From the NCBI RefSeq assembly GCF_000340795.1, contig NC_020294.1, positions 1 to 64,000 on the forward strand: a DNA stretch of 64,000 nt. The letters are read 5' to 3'. The DNA is from Candidatus Kinetoplastibacterium desouzaii TCC079E (GTDB lineage Bacteria > Pseudomonadota > Gammaproteobacteria > Burkholderiales > Burkholderiaceae_B). Of this stretch, positions 22,437 to 32,681 are shown in pieces. The position numbers and the translations under genes were made by a program. Under the pieces are notes generated by a model, which did not search any database, was not told where the DNA came from, and saw nothing but the letters and a program-made list of their open reading frames with translations. How positions within the stretch are numbered: position 1 is the first letter of the stretch; every line of letters begins with the position of its first letter.

Positions 22437-22460
22437 GATATAACTCTTTTAAGGTTGTAT

Positions 22461-23048
22461 TTATAAAACACCTTTCGTTGAAGGTATGATTCCACTCATT
22501 CTTTTATCTAAAAAAGTAGCTTCTCTTAATGCTCTACCAAAACCTTTAAAAATTGATTCACATTGATGATGAGCATTAAAACCACGAATATTATCTATAT
22601 GTAGTGTCATAGAAGCATGGTTTACCAATCCTTGGAAGAATTCTTTTATTAAATCAACATCAAATTTTCCAATATGAGATCTATTAAAATTTACATTGTA
22701 ATGAAGATAAGGTCTACCAGAAAAATCTATTACTACTCTTGAAAGAGATTCATCTAAAGGAACATAAGAGTGGCCATAACGAGATATACTAACCTTATCA
22801 CCTAATGCTTGTTTAATAGCCATTCCCAATGTAATACCAACATCTTCAGCTGAGTGATGGTCATCTATATGATGGTCTCCTTTAGCTTTTATATCAATAT
22901 CTATTAATCCATGTCTAGATATTTGTTCAAGCATATGGTCTAAAAAAGGCATTCCAGTAGTTATAGATTGCTTACCTGTACCATCTATATTAATAGAAAT
23001 ATCTATTTCTGTTTCTTTTGTTTTGCGATTTATTGTAGCTATTCTCAT
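22461..23048 (-). CDS. hisB: Imidazoleglycerol-phosphate dehydratase
   Basis: Dehydrates imidazole glycerol phosphate to imidazole acetol phosphate. At 195 aa this is the monofunctional form, with no histidinol-phosphatase domain of the enteric HisB type. The Mn-binding motifs [14 protein letters not shown] (near residue 60) and [17 protein letters not shown] (near 158) are complete. It starts 11 bp after hisC. Confidence 0.97.
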   Translation of the reverse strand: MRIATINRKTKETEIDISINIDGTGKQSITTGMPFLDHMLEQISRHGLIDIDIKAKGDHHIDDHHSAEDVGITLGMAIKQALGDKVSISRYGHSYVPLDESLSRVVIDFSGRPYLHYNVNFNRSHIGKFDVDLIKEFFQGLVNHASMTLHIDNIRGFNAHHQCESIFKGFGRALREATFLDKRMSGIIPSTKGVL

Positions 23049-23059
23049 AATATCTATCT

Positions 23060-24151
23060 TTAGATTGTTTTAAGTACATGAAGTAGTTTGTTATTTTCTT
23101 CGCTTGTTCCTATAGATATTCTAAGGCAATTTTCTAATAGTTCATGAGAACCTGATAGGTTTTTTATAAGTATTCCGTTTGCTTTTAATTTTTCATATAT
23201 TTTTAATGATCCGATTTCTTGATCTACTCTAGTTAAAACAAAATTTCCATGAGAAGGATATACAATAATATTTTCTATTTTTTTTAATTCAGATATTAAA
23301 GATTCTTTATTCAGTAAAATTTGTTTAGTTTGTTGGTCTAGAATGTTTTTGTTGTTAATAATTTCTATTAAGAATAATTCTGTTAATACATTAATATTAT
23401 AAGGCGGTCTAACTTTATCGATCTGATTTATCCATTTTTTATTCCCAGAAAGATAACCAAATCTTAATCCAGCCAAGCCAATCTTAGATACTGTACGTAG
23501 AACAAGTATGTTTGGAATTTTTGTTATCATTGGCATCCAGGTATAATTAGTGAAGGCTTGGTATGCTTCATCAATAATTACTAAACCAGGTGCCTTTTCT
23601 ATAATAGATTGAACTTGTTTATGATCCCATATGTTGCCAGTAGGGTTGTTAGGCATAGCTAAAAAAATTACTTTGGGTTTATGCTTTTCAATTGCATCAA
23701 GCATGTCTTGTAAGTTTAGTTGGAAATCCTTAGTCAGAGGAACTCCAATAAATTTAGCATGGTTAAATTTAGCTGCCATCCCAAAATACACAAAAGAAGG
23801 AGAGGGTGATATAACAACATCTCCAGGGTCACAGCAACTTTGAATAATCAAATGTATTAATTCATCAGAACCATTTCCAAATAAAACACTAGCTTCATTT
23901 GGAATATCAAAATTTTCTTTTATAATTCTCGTTAGTTTTGTTTTATCTGCAGATGGATAGCGATTTAGAGATAGTAAGTTTATTTTATCGTTTATTTTTT
24001 TGTATAAATTTTCAGGCAAACTATAAGGAGATTCCATTGCATCTAACTTAATAAAGCCCGATGAATTATTAATCGGATAAGCTGAAATTGACTGTATATC
24101 TTTTCTTATTGTTTTATTTACAACATCTAATTGGTTTTTAGATATTACCAT
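23060..24151 (-). CDS. hisC: Histidinol-phosphate aminotransferase
   Basis: PLP enzyme converting imidazole acetol phosphate and glutamate to histidinol phosphate. The 363-aa protein has the class I/II fold with [12 protein letters not shown] near residue 90, [10 protein letters not shown] near 165, IDEAYQAF near 195, and the PLP lysine in [15 protein letters not shown] near 225. The gene overlaps the 3' end of hisD by 7 bp, indicating one transcript. Confidence 0.96.
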   Translation of the reverse strand: MVISKNQLDVVNKTIRKDIQSISAYPINNSSGFIKLDAMESPYSLPENLYKKINDKINLLSLNRYPSADKTKLTRIIKENFDIPNEASVLFGNGSDELIHLIIQSCCDPGDVVISPSPSFVYFGMAAKFNHAKFIGVPLTKDFQLNLQDMLDAIEKHKPKVIFLAMPNNPTGNIWDHKQVQSIIEKAPGLVIIDEAYQAFTNYTWMPMITKIPNILVLRTVSKIGLAGLRFGYLSGNKKWINQIDKVRPPYNINVLTELFLIEIINNKNILDQQTKQILLNKESLISELKKIENIIVYPSHGNFVLTRVDQEIGSLKIYEKLKANGILIKNLSGSHELLENCLRISIGTSEENNKLLHVLKTI

Positions 24152-25464
24152 GATATTTTTCCATTAACTCTATATTGAGCACTAGCTGCATGCGCTTGCA
24201 ACCCCTCTCCTAAGGCAAGCTCTGATGCTACTTTTCCTAAATTTATTGCTCCTTGTTGAGATATTTTTATTAAACTAGATCTTTTCTGGAAATCATATAC
24301 ACCAAGTGGAGAAGAGAATCGAGATGTTTGAGATGTTGGTAATACATGGTTAGGTCCAGCGCAATAATCTCCGAGTGATTCGGAAGTATATTTTCCCATG
24401 AATATAGCACCAGCATTATTAATAAACTTTAATAATTCATCAGGGTTTTCAGTAGAAATTTCTAAGTGTTCAGGGGCTATAGTATTAGCAATAATACAAG
24501 CTTCTTCTAGATCTTTTACTAATATTAAAGCTCCTCTATTATATAAACTTTTTGTAATAATATCTGATCTTGGCATTTTAGGTAGTAATTTCTTTATGGA
24601 TTCTTCTACTTGCTTTATAAAATTAGCATCAGGTGATAGTAAAATGGATTGTGCTAACTCATCATGTTCTGCTTGAGAGAATAAATCCATTGCAATCCAT
24701 TCTGCTGGCGTTTTACCATCGCAAATAATAAGAATTTCGCTTGGTCCTGCTACCATATCTATTCCAACAGTACCGAATACTTTTTTCTTTGCATAAGCTA
24801 CATACGCATTACCAGGGCCAACTATTTTATCTACTTTTGGAATGGTATTTGTTCCATAAGCTAGAGCTCCTACAGCTTGTGCTCCTCCTATGGTGAATAT
24901 ACGATCAACTTTACTCATAAATGCAGCTGCAAGAACTAGTGGATTCATATATCCATCTGGAGTTGGTGAAACCATGATAAGTTCAGATACTCCAGCTACC
25001 TTTGCTGGTATTGCATTCATAAGTACTGATGATGGATATGCTGCCTTGCCTCCTGGAACATATAAACCAACTTTATCTATTGGAGTAATTTTTTGCCCTA
25101 ATATAGTTCCGTCTTTTTCTGTATATTCCCAAGTTCTAGATATTTGATGGTTATGGTATTCTTGTATTCTTTCTGCTGCAATTTCTAAGGATTTTTTTTG
25201 CTCTCTTGATATAGAATCAAGAGCTTCTTTCCATTTTGATTTTGGTATTTCTAATTCACTGGCATTTTTAATAGAAATTCTATCAAATTTGTTGGTGTAT
25301 TGTAATAAAGCTTTGTCACCTATAGTTTGTATATCCAATAAGATTGAAGTGACAATTTTTTCTATAGAATTATCATCTTGAGAGCTAATCTTTAGAAGCT
25401 GTGAGAGTTTAAGATTAAAATCTTTTTCACTGGAATTGAGAAAGTTAATTTTGGTCATAGTCAT
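24145..25464 (-). CDS. hisD: Histidinol dehydrogenase
   Basis: Zinc enzyme performing the last two oxidations, histidinol to histidine. The 439-aa protein has [18 protein letters not shown] near residue 132, the signature [16 protein letters not shown] near 220, [12 protein letters not shown] near 236, and the zinc and catalytic region [10 protein letters not shown] near 265. [15 protein letters not shown] lies near 365. It lies between hisG and hisC. The start could be the second Met (two codons in) without consequence. Confidence 0.97.
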   Translation of the reverse strand: MTMTKINFLNSSEKDFNLKLSQLLKISSQDDNSIEKIVTSILLDIQTIGDKALLQYTNKFDRISIKNASELEIPKSKWKEALDSISREQKKSLEIAAERIQEYHNHQISRTWEYTEKDGTILGQKITPIDKVGLYVPGGKAAYPSSVLMNAIPAKVAGVSELIMVSPTPDGYMNPLVLAAAFMSKVDRIFTIGGAQAVGALAYGTNTIPKVDKIVGPGNAYVAYAKKKVFGTVGIDMVAGPSEILIICDGKTPAEWIAMDLFSQAEHDELAQSILLSPDANFIKQVEESIKKLLPKMPRSDIITKSLYNRGALILVKDLEEACIIANTIAPEHLEISTENPDELLKFINNAGAIFMGKYTSESLGDYCAGPNHVLPTSQTSRFSSPLGVYDFQKRSSLIKISQQGAINLGKVASELALGEGLQAHAASAQYRVNGKISW

Positions 25465-25506
25465 GATAATAAGTTATTATGAACAAGCAAGTCTAGATAC
25501 TATATT

Positions 25507-26172
25507 TTAGTTACTAGCTCGGCGAAATGCTTCCATTAAAGGTTTTAATTTATCTCCTCTATTCTTTAACGAGGCTTTATTAACTATTAGTCTTGATGAT
25601 ATTTGCATTATATCTTCTACTGCTACTAATCCATTAGCACTGAGAGTGTCTCCTGTTGAAACAATATCTACAATTGCGTCAGCAAGGCCAATTAATGGAG
25701 CTAATTCCATGGAGCCATAAAGTTTAATAATATCTACGTAAACTCCCTTTGCCGCAAAATGATCTCTTGTCATTTTGATATATTTAGTAGCAACTCTTAA
25801 TCTTGCTCCTTGTTTTACTGCATCTAGATAGTTGAAATCTTTCTTTACTGCTACTGAAAGTTTGCATTTGGCTATATTGAGATCAATTGGTTGATATAAA
25901 CTACCTGGATGTTTTGCTGAGTGTTCTATTAAAATATCTTTACCTGCTATTCCTAAATCCGCAGATCCGTATTGAACATATGTTGGTACATCAGAGGCTC
26001 TTAATATTAGCAGTCTTATATTAGGATCACTAGTTTGTATTATTAATTTCCTTGATTTCTCAGGTTTTTCAGCAACTTGAATGCCAGCTTCTTCTAATAA
26101 TGGCATTGTTTCTTCAAAAATTCTACCTTTTGATAGAGCAAGAGTAATTTTTATATTTGAAGACTCTTTCAT
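25507..26172 (-). CDS. hisG: ATP phosphoribosyltransferase, short form
   Basis: Catalyses ATP plus PRPP to PR-ATP, the committed and normally feedback-controlled step. At 221 aa it is the short HisG form, without the C-terminal regulatory ACT-like domain. It has [10 protein letters not shown] near residue 12 and [14 protein letters not shown] near 168, the PRPP-binding region. Short-form enzymes are known to need the HisZ regulatory subunit, and no hisZ is seen here. It overlaps the end of murA by 4 bp (ATGA). Confidence 0.96.
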   Translation of the reverse strand: MKESSNIKITLALSKGRIFEETMPLLEEAGIQVAEKPEKSRKLIIQTSDPNIRLLILRASDVPTYVQYGSADLGIAGKDILIEHSAKHPGSLYQPIDLNIAKCKLSVAVKKDFNYLDAVKQGARLRVATKYIKMTRDHFAAKGVYVDIIKLYGSMELAPLIGLADAIVDIVSTGDTLSANGLVAVEDIMQISSRLIVNKASLKNRGDKLKPLMEAFRRASN

Positions 26173-27443
26173 TCTGCAATCCTTTTCGAAATTCTTTTAA
26201 TATTAGCCCCTAGCATGCTAAGTTTCTTTTCCATTTTCTCATATCCACGATCTAAATGATATATGGATTCAATCCTTGTTTCTCCTTTGGCGGCCAAAGC
26301 AGCTATTACTAGACTAGCAGACGCACGCAAATCAGTAGCTTTAACAATTGTCCCTGAAAGGTAATTTACTCCTTTGATTATGGAATTATTCCCATCTATA
26401 ATAATATTTGCTCCTAGCCTTTTTAGTTCTGGAACATGCATATATCTATTTTCAAATATATTCTCTTTAATAAAAGAAGTTCCATTTGCTATGGTATTTA
26501 CTGCCATAAATTGAGCTTGCATGTCTGTTGCTAATCCAGGGTATTCAGATGTATTTATATTTACTGGATTTGGTCTTTTATACATGTTACATTTCAACCA
26601 ATTATTACCAATCTCAATTTGTAAACCAGCTTCATGCAGTTTTTTTAAAGTTGCTGTCATTTCCAATGGATTGACATCTAATAATGTTATAGAACCACTT
26701 GTTGCAGCCAATGCACACATGAATGTTCCAGCTTCTATGCGATCTGGCGATATTTTATAATCAGCTCCACCTAGATAATCAACTCCGTCTATCTTTATTC
26801 TATTCGTCCCATGTCCATTAATTTTAGCTCCCATTTTTATTAGGAAGTTGGCTAAGTCAACAATTTCTGGTTCACATGCCGCATTATCTAATATGGTTTG
26901 TCCTTTTGCTAAGGTTGCCGCCATCATAAGATTTTCAGTGCCAGTTACAGTTATCATGTCTGGTTTTATATATGTTCCTTTTAATCTTTTTGATTTTGCA
27001 ATGACAAAACCATGTTCTATTTGAATCTCTGCTCCCATAGCTTTTAAGCATTTTATATGTTGATCTATAGGTCTTTGGCCTATAGAACATCCTCCAGGAA
27101 GACTAACTTTTGCTTCTCCAAATCTAGTAATTAAAGGACCTAAAACAAGTATTGAAGCTCGCATTGTTTTTACAAGATCATAAGATGCTTCTGTATTATT
27201 GATATCGTTAGATTGGATTATTATTTCCTTGGGGTTTTTGGAAACTTTAACTCCGAATTGCTTTAAAAGTTCAATTACTGTTTTAACATCATTTAATTCT
27301 GGTACATTCTTTAAAACAATTGTTTCAGGTGTTAATAAACTAGCGCACAAAATAGGCAATGCAGCATTTTTAGCTCCAGAAACATATACTTCTCCGTGCA
27401 AGATTGATTGACCTATAACGTGTAATTCTTCATTAGAAACCAT
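26169..27443 (-). CDS. murA: UDP-N-acetylglucosamine 1-carboxyvinyltransferase
   Basis: Transfers enolpyruvate from PEP to UDP-GlcNAc, the first committed step of peptidoglycan synthesis. The 424-aa EPT-fold protein starts with [17 protein letters not shown]. The catalytic cysteine, a target of fosfomycin in the family, is in [14 protein letters not shown] near residue 117. [17 protein letters not shown] lies near 370. It heads the his cluster, overlapping hisG by 4 bp, as in related betaproteobacteria. In those genomes an ibaG/bolA-type gene precedes murA, but here only 49 bp separate it from the ABC permease. Confidence 0.97.
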   Translation of the reverse strand: MVSNEELHVIGQSILHGEVYVSGAKNAALPILCASLLTPETIVLKNVPELNDVKTVIELLKQFGVKVSKNPKEIIIQSNDINNTEASYDLVKTMRASILVLGPLITRFGEAKVSLPGGCSIGQRPIDQHIKCLKAMGAEIQIEHGFVIAKSKRLKGTYIKPDMITVTGTENLMMAATLAKGQTILDNAACEPEIVDLANFLIKMGAKINGHGTNRIKIDGVDYLGGADYKISPDRIEAGTFMCALAATSGSITLLDVNPLEMTATLKKLHEAGLQIEIGNNWLKCNMYKRPNPVNINTSEYPGLATDMQAQFMAVNTIANGTSFIKENIFENRYMHVPELKRLGANIIIDGNNSIIKGVNYLSGTIVKATDLRASASLVIAALAAKGETRIESIYHLDRGYEKMEKKLSMLGANIKRISKRIAE

Positions 27444-27492
27444 TTATGAATACAATAGCCTTTATTAGTTGATTTTATATTATTAGTTCAAT

Positions 27493-28293
27493 TTAATTTT
27501 TAATTTTATAGCCAGTTTTTAACAAATGTAAAGTGAAAGTGGATAATATTATTAGAATTGAAGAAGTTACTATTAAACTTTGCCAAGGTGAAACATCAGA
27601 TTGTGCAAAAAAACCAAAACGAAATCCATCTATTACATAAAATATTGGATTATAGAAAGAAATATTTTGCCAGAATTGAGGTAGTGTATGTATAGAATAA
27701 AAAACACCTGATAAGAAAGTAGAGGGCACAATTAAAAAGTTTTGAAATACAGATAATTGGTCAAATTTTTCAGAGCATAAGCCAGCTATAATACCTAATG
27801 ACCCCATAATTCCACATGCAATTAATGAAAAAATTAATACCCATAATGGTTTAAGAGGGATTAAGGGAAACATAAAGAAAGAAATAAGCCAGACAAAAAA
27901 ACTAACAGTTAATCCTCTAGTAATTGCTGCTGATATATATGCGAAAAATATTTCTTTATGTGAGATAGGGGCTACTAATATAAATATTATGTTACCTGTC
28001 ATTCTACTTTGTACTATTGATGATGAAGGATTAGAAAAAGAATTTTGCAGCATGCTCATCATCATAAGACCAGGTATTAAAAAATGCATGTAAGGTATAT
28101 CGTAATATGATTTTCTATCACTCATTACTTGTGCAAAAACCAGTAAATAGAGTATAGCTGTTATTACAGGCGCTGTAATTGTTTGAAAAAACACTTTGCA
28201 GAATCTAAGTTGTTCTTTAAACATTAAAGTTAAGAACCCAGATCTTTGTTGCTCTAAAATTTTTGTTACATTTATTACATAATCTTCTTTCAC
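27493..28293 (-). CDS. ABC-2 type transporter permease (YadH-like)
   Basis: Membrane subunit of a two-gene ABC exporter. The 266-aa protein has about six hydrophobic segments and the ABC-2 family layout, with long cytoplasmic N-terminus, FLIPGLMMMSMLQNSFSNPSSS near residue 90, and FLSGVFYSIHTLPQFWQ near 190, a conserved region of YadH/NodJ-type permeases. It lies 25 bp downstream of its ATPase partner. The substrate is unknown. The family is often annotated as multidrug or polysaccharide export. Confidence 0.88.
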   Translation of the reverse strand: MKEDYVINVTKILEQQRSGFLTLMFKEQLRFCKVFFQTITAPVITAILYLLVFAQVMSDRKSYYDIPYMHFLIPGLMMMSMLQNSFSNPSSSIVQSRMTGNIIFILVAPISHKEIFFAYISAAITRGLTVSFFVWLISFFMFPLIPLKPLWVLIFSLIACGIMGSLGIIAGLCSEKFDQLSVFQNFLIVPSTFLSGVFYSIHTLPQFWQNISFYNPIFYVIDGFRFGFFAQSDVSPWQSLIVTSSILIILSTFTLHLLKTGYKIKN

Positions 28294-28318
28294 GCTTCTA
28301 ACCTTTATTTCTTAGTTA

Positions 28319-29104
28319 TTAAAAATCTTTTTTATTTGTTATTTTTACGAAGGCTTCTTCAAGATTTTGACATCCTATTTTTGATAGGAGATCTTTTGTG
28401 TAATCAAGAGCTACTAGCCTCCCTGATTTTAGTACAGCTATTCTTTCGCAAAGATTTTCAGCCTCTTCTAGATAGTGTGTGGTTAGTAATATTGTATGTC
28501 CTTTTTTGTTAAGTTTTGATATGAAATTCCACATGCTGTGCCTTAATTCTATATCAACCCCAGCAGTTGGTTCATCTAAAATTATTATTGGTGGTTTATG
28601 TACTAATGCCTGTGCAATTAATACTCTTCTTTTCATTCCGCCAGAAAGAGAGCGCATGTTATGTTCTGATTTTTCGGCTAATGATAAGTTGAATAAAATC
28701 TCATCTATCCAATCATCATTTTTTCTTAATCCAAAGTATCCTGATTGTAGTTTTAGAGTTTCTCTAACTGTAAAAAATGGATCATATATTAACTCTTGAG
28801 GAACAATACCAAGAAGTCTTCTTGTTTTTTTATACTCCTTTATAATATCAAAGCCATAAATCTTAGCATTGCCAGTGGTAGGATAAGTTAATCCTGATAA
28901 TATTGATATTAGAGTTGTTTTTCCTGCGCCATTAGGTCCAATAAGCCCAAAAAATTCACCAGGTTTAACATGAAGATTTATATTGTTTAATGCCTGATTA
29001 TCTTCTGTTTTAATAGTATTGTTTTTGTTATTAAAAAAATATCCCAATGCTTTTTTATTTTTACTATATCTCTTAGAGATTCCTTCTAGGATAATTGCAC
29101 ACAT
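28319..29104 (-). CDS. ABC transporter ATP-binding protein (YadG-like)
   Basis: ATPase of the exporter with the neighbouring permease. The 261-aa protein has Walker A GPNGAGKTTLIS near residue 57, the Q-loop VPQELIYDPFFTVRETL near 100, ABC signature LSGGMKRRV near 153, Walker B PPIIILDEPTAGVD near 170, and the H-loop TTHYLEEAE near 208. A Lys/Asn-rich insertion follows the first strand. In related genomes a small STAS gene (mlaB) lies between this gene and mlaC. Here the gap is only 43 bp. Confidence 0.93.
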   Translation of the reverse strand: MCAIILEGISKRYSKNKKALGYFFNNKNNTIKTEDNQALNNINLHVKPGEFFGLIGPNGAGKTTLISILSGLTYPTTGNAKIYGFDIIKEYKKTRRLLGIVPQELIYDPFFTVRETLKLQSGYFGLRKNDDWIDEILFNLSLAEKSEHNMRSLSGGMKRRVLIAQALVHKPPIIILDEPTAGVDIELRHSMWNFISKLNKKGHTILLTTHYLEEAENLCERIAVLKSGRLVALDYTKDLLSKIGCQNLEEAFVKITNKKDF

Positions 29105-29147
29105 ATATCAATTTCTTATTAAAAAGTCTATTTAACGAAGATGAGTA

Positions 29148-29771
29148 TTAATAATTATTGTTGTTGAGGTTCTTAATTAATTTTTCTATACCATGTTTAT
29201 TAATTTCTTGATTAAATTGTCCGCGATAGCTATCTATTAACCATATGCCTTCAATATTAATATCATAAATTTTCCATTTATTATCGTTTAAGTATAGTCT
29301 ATATCCTATTTGAATTCTTTGTCCATTGGGTTGTTGTATAACAGCATTTACTAACGCATTGTTTAAATTTGTTTGGTTTTTATTTGGTTTAATTAACAGT
29401 GTGGAATCAGGAGATATTTTTAGTAAACCTAAGGTGTAAGTTTTAATTAATTTATTACGAAATGCTTTTATTAATTCTATTTTTTGTTCTTGTGTGACTT
29501 TTTTCCAGTGGTGACTTGTTGTTAATCTAGTTATTTTTTCAAAATCAACATGTGGGGTCATATATAATTCAATTATTTCATTTAATTTAACCATGTCAAT
29601 GTTGTTAGGGTTTAAATTGCCCTTCATGGACCTGATGACGTTTTCAGAAACTTTAGATAGGAATTCATGTGGTGATTCTATATTTTGCGCATAGGCACTT
29701 GGAAAATAAATTATATTTATGTACAAAAGTGTTAGAAAAACTTTTTTGAGTTTATGAAATAATTGGTTCAT
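29148..29771 (-). CDS. mlaC: Periplasmic phospholipid-binding protein MlaC
   Basis: Shuttles phospholipids across the periplasm between the outer-membrane MlaA complex and the inner-membrane MlaFED complex. The 207-aa protein has an N-terminal signal peptide (hydrophobic residues about 11-28, ending AYA). It also has the MlaC/Ttg2D fold features HVDFEKITRLTTSHHWKK near 75 and YDINIEGIWLIDSYRGQF near 173, a highly conserved segment. It follows mlaA by 31 bp. Confidence 0.92.
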   Translation of the reverse strand: MNQLFHKLKKVFLTLLYINIIYFPSAYAQNIESPHEFLSKVSENVIRSMKGNLNPNNIDMVKLNEIIELYMTPHVDFEKITRLTTSHHWKKVTQEQKIELIKAFRNKLIKTYTLGLLKISPDSTLLIKPNKNQTNLNNALVNAVIQQPNGQRIQIGYRLYLNDNKWKIYDINIEGIWLIDSYRGQFNQEINKHGIEKLIKNLNNNNY

Positions 29772-29802
29772 ATATTATTGTCCTTGATAAATTTAAGAAT
29801 TT

Positions 29803-30552
29803 TTATTCATTGTAATCTTCTTCCGGGTATGGTTCATCATTTTGATAATTGCAAATAATTTCTTCCCTTTGTTTAGTGTAGCAGTCTCTAATTAGTATAT
29901 ATGGATCAATTGCAACTTCGTTTATTACGTCTGTTATGTTTAATATACTTGCTCTATAATCGACTATATACAGCGTATTTGTAAAATTATTTATATATAA
30001 AAGATTATTTTTAATATGTCCTGTGGGTTCTGGTAGATATTTTAATGACATGGCAGCTAAAGCATCACGAAAATTACTTGGGCCTGCAAAAGGTATAACT
30101 AAATAAGGTCCAGATGGCACTCCCCATTTGCCTAATGTAATACCAAAATCATTTGGTATTTTGTATGCGCCATTAATAGAGGCAACATCAAAGCATCCTC
30201 CTACTCCCATAGTTGTATTAAACAAGAACCTGCCAATAGTGTTAATCCCATTGATTCCTTGTCCTTGTAAAAAACTATTACAAGCTGATTTTAGATCTTC
30301 TACATTTGCAAATACATTATGTACACAGCTTTTAATTGGATTTGGAACTACATAATTATAAGATTTTGCAATTGGTAGTAATATAATCTTATCTACTATA
30401 TTGTTAAATTTATGAGTTTTTCTGTTTATTGTTTCAAATGGATCTAACACTGTATTTTGTTTCATATTAAAGCTGTTGCATCCAGTAACTAACAAAGATA
30501 ATATTATCAATGATATTTTGATGCTTGGAAGTTTTGATATAATATTTTTCAT
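29803..30552 (-). CDS. mlaA: Outer-membrane lipoprotein MlaA (VacJ)
   Basis: Removes mislocalised phospholipids from the outer leaflet of the outer membrane. The 249-aa protein has a lipoprotein signal peptide with lipobox LVTGC (Cys at about residue 25) and the VacJ pattern: DPFETINRKTHKFNN, GRFLFNTTMGVGGCFDVA, FGITLGKWGVPSGPYLVIPF and the DYRA/S motif. It lies 4 bp after mlaD. The acidic C-terminus ends with about 20 residues rich in Glu/Asp/Pro. Confidence 0.93.
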   Translation of the reverse strand: MKNIISKLPSIKISLIILSLLVTGCNSFNMKQNTVLDPFETINRKTHKFNNIVDKIILLPIAKSYNYVVPNPIKSCVHNVFANVEDLKSACNSFLQGQGINGINTIGRFLFNTTMGVGGCFDVASINGAYKIPNDFGITLGKWGVPSGPYLVIPFAGPSNFRDALAAMSLKYLPEPTGHIKNNLLYINNFTNTLYIVDYRASILNITDVINEVAIDPYILIRDCYTKQREEIICNYQNDEPYPEEDYNE

Positions 30553-30556
30553 ATTT

Positions 30557-31078
30557 TCAGTGCGCTATAAAGTATTCATTTTTTTTTATCATGTCTTTTG
30601 TTTCAAATGCTTCTTCTTTTTCTATAAAATAATAGAATAATTTTCCTACTAATGTTTCTAGAGATAATGCATTTTGTGTATATATAATTATTCCATTGTT
30701 GTCTAGCATTGTATTTTCTTCGCTTCCAGGTATTAGCGCAATGTATTGCTCTCCTAAGATGCCAGAGGTTAATATTGATGCTGAAGTATCTACAGGTAAA
30801 ACTATCTTTTTATCAATGCTGATAATAACATCTGCTAGAAAGGTTTTATTATTGAATGAAATTTTTTTTACTCGACCAACAGTAATGCCAGCGCTTTTTA
30901 CTGGGGAGTTTGTTTTTAATCCTCCAACGTCATCGAAGCTTGCGATTAGATTGTAAGTGGAGTTATAAGACATAAGGTTGAAATTGCTGGCTTGTAATGC
31001 AAGAAAAGCAAATGCTAATATTCCTAACATCACAAATGATCCTACTGATAATTCAAGTTTAGAGTTTGTCATAATCAT
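30557..31078 (-). CDS. mlaD: Phospholipid transport MCE protein MlaD
   Basis: Inner-membrane anchored MCE-domain protein that forms the hexameric ring of the MlaFED complex. The 173-aa protein has one N-terminal transmembrane segment (about residues 12-30) and a single MCE domain with FDDVGGLKTNSPVKSAGITVG near 48 and SILTSGILGEQYIALIPG near 102. It lies 8 bp downstream of mlaE. Either of the first two Met codons could be the start. Confidence 0.93.
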   Translation of the reverse strand: MIMTNSKLELSVGSFVMLGILAFAFLALQASNFNLMSYNSTYNLIASFDDVGGLKTNSPVKSAGITVGRVKKISFNNKTFLADVIISIDKKIVLPVDTSASILTSGILGEQYIALIPGSEENTMLDNNGIIIYTQNALSLETLVGKLFYYFIEKEEAFETKDMIKKNEYFIAH

Positions 31079-31086
31079 GGAATTAA

Positions 31087-31860
31087 CTAATTTTTGAACA
31101 TTATAGCAGTTAGTAGGAAATTTATTCCTAATATCGATAAATAACCATTTACTACTGATCTAGTTATCGATTCTGATACGCCTTCTGGAGTTGGCTTTGA
31201 TTGCCATCCTTCATATAAAGATATTGATATAGAAATTATTCCAAATATTAAACTCTTTAATAAGCTATTTAGTATATCTCCTTTTATATCAATTCCGTGT
31301 TGTATTTGAGACCAAAATACTCCTGAGTCTACTCCTGAAAATACTCCTATGTACCACCCACCCATGAGACCAGAAGTGCAAAATATGCTTGACAGCAAAG
31401 GCATTGATATTACGCCAGCAAAGAATCTTGGTGTTATTATTCTTCTTACTGGATCTACTGCCATAATTTTCATTGCAATTAGTTGTTCTTCAGCTTTCAT
31501 GAGACCTATTTCTGCAGTTATCGAAGTACCAGCTCTACCAGCAAAGAGAATAGCAGTTACAACTGGTGATAATTCACGTATTAGAGATAGTGCTATAGTA
31601 AGTCCTAAGGCATCTTCTGATTTATATTTGCTCAATGTGTAATATCCTTGTAATCCTAGTATAAATCCTATAAAAACACCAGCAACAACAATTATTAATA
31701 TAGATTTATTTCCAATAAAGTATATTTGTTGAAGTACTAATTTTGGTCGTTTTAGTATAATAATGATATTGGATATTATCCTATATAAGAAACATGTAAA
31801 TTTTCCTATATTTAAAATATATTGATAAATCCAATGACCTATTATAAATATGTTGGTCAT
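31087..31860 (-). CDS. mlaE: Phospholipid ABC transporter permease MlaE
   Basis: Inner-membrane permease of the Mla system, 257 aa, with five or six hydrophobic segments. It carries the MlaE family hallmarks ELSPVVTAILFAGRAGTSITAEIGLMKAEEQ (split here: ELSPVVTAILFAGR, then SITAEIGLMK) near residue 110 and a PRFFAGVISMPLL segment. I prefer the ATG at 31860 because an AGGA Shine-Dalgarno lies 7-8 bp upstream. An in-frame ATG 27 bp earlier would overlap mlaF by 25 bp and has poor spacing. Confidence 0.92.
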   Translation of the reverse strand: MTNIFIIGHWIYQYILNIGKFTCFLYRIISNIIIILKRPKLVLQQIYFIGNKSILIIVVAGVFIGFILGLQGYYTLSKYKSEDALGLTIALSLIRELSPVVTAILFAGRAGTSITAEIGLMKAEEQLIAMKIMAVDPVRRIITPRFFAGVISMPLLSSIFCTSGLMGGWYIGVFSGVDSGVFWSQIQHGIDIKGDILNSLLKSLIFGIISISISLYEGWQSKPTPEGVSESITRSVVNGYLSILGINFLLTAIMFKN

Positions 31861-31862
31861 GT

Positions 31863-32681
31863 TTAGTTTCCTTGTTTTTTCAACCATTCCTTAAATTCAA
31901 TTGTTTCTGGATAATGAAACGCTAATGGATTTTTAGAGTTTCCTTGTATGAATTGTTTTACATACAAATTATCTGATTTTGTTAAATCACTAGGTGTTCC
32001 AGATGATATTAGATTTTCTTGATCTATTATGTATACCATATCCGCTATTTCAAAAGTCTTTTTTACATCGTGCGTTATAATTATAGAAGCGCATTTAGTT
32101 TGAATGGAGAATGTTTTAATAAGTTTGGCTATTATATCTGTTGAAATTGGATCTAACCCAGAAAATGGTTCATCATACAGCATTATTTTAGGATTAAGCA
32201 TCATTGCTCTTGCCAATGCAACACGTTTTGACATTCCTCCAGAAATTTTCGATATTGGTAAGTGTGCTGCAGCTCTGAGACCAACACTATTAAGTTTTTC
32301 TAAGACAATATCCACTAGTTTATTTTTTGGCAGTGTATTGTGTTCAACTACAGGGAATGCTACGTTCTCGAATACATTCAAATCTGAGAATAATGCCCCA
32401 TGTTGAAATAAAACTCCTAGATTCTTTCTTATAAGTTTATTTTCTTTTTGAGATGTGGAATCCATTTTTTTATTTAGCATAGTAATAGAGCCTTGTTTTG
32501 CAGGTAATTGGCCAATTATTGTTTTTAGTAAAGTTGTTTTACCTGCTCCTGATCCTCCCATTATGGCTACTATTTTACCTTTTGATATTTTCATAGAAAT
32601 ATTTTTTAGGATTGTTCTTTCGTCATAACCTATAGCTAAGTTGTCTATAGATAAAATAGTGTCATCTTTATTCATAATCAT
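31863..32681 (-). CDS. mlaF: Phospholipid ABC transporter ATP-binding protein MlaF
   Basis: ATPase of the Mla complex, first gene of the mlaFEDAC run. The 272-aa protein has Walker A GGSGAGKTTLLKT near residue 42, ABC signature ISGGMSKRVALARAMM near 145, Walker B PKIMLYDEPFSGLDPI near 163 and the H-loop ITHDVKKTF near 203. In E. coli MlaF is stabilised by the STAS protein MlaB, for which no gene is present in this locus. Upstream is a 258-bp spacer shared with divergent rpoH. Confidence 0.93.
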   Translation of the reverse strand: MIMNKDDTILSIDNLAIGYDERTILKNISMKISKGKIVAIMGGSGAGKTTLLKTIIGQLPAKQGSITMLNKKMDSTSQKENKLIRKNLGVLFQHGALFSDLNVFENVAFPVVEHNTLPKNKLVDIVLEKLNSVGLRAAAHLPISKISGGMSKRVALARAMMLNPKIMLYDEPFSGLDPISTDIIAKLIKTFSIQTKCASIIITHDVKKTFEIADMVYIIDQENLISSGTPSDLTKSDNLYVKQFIQGNSKNPLAFHYPETIEFKEWLKKQGN

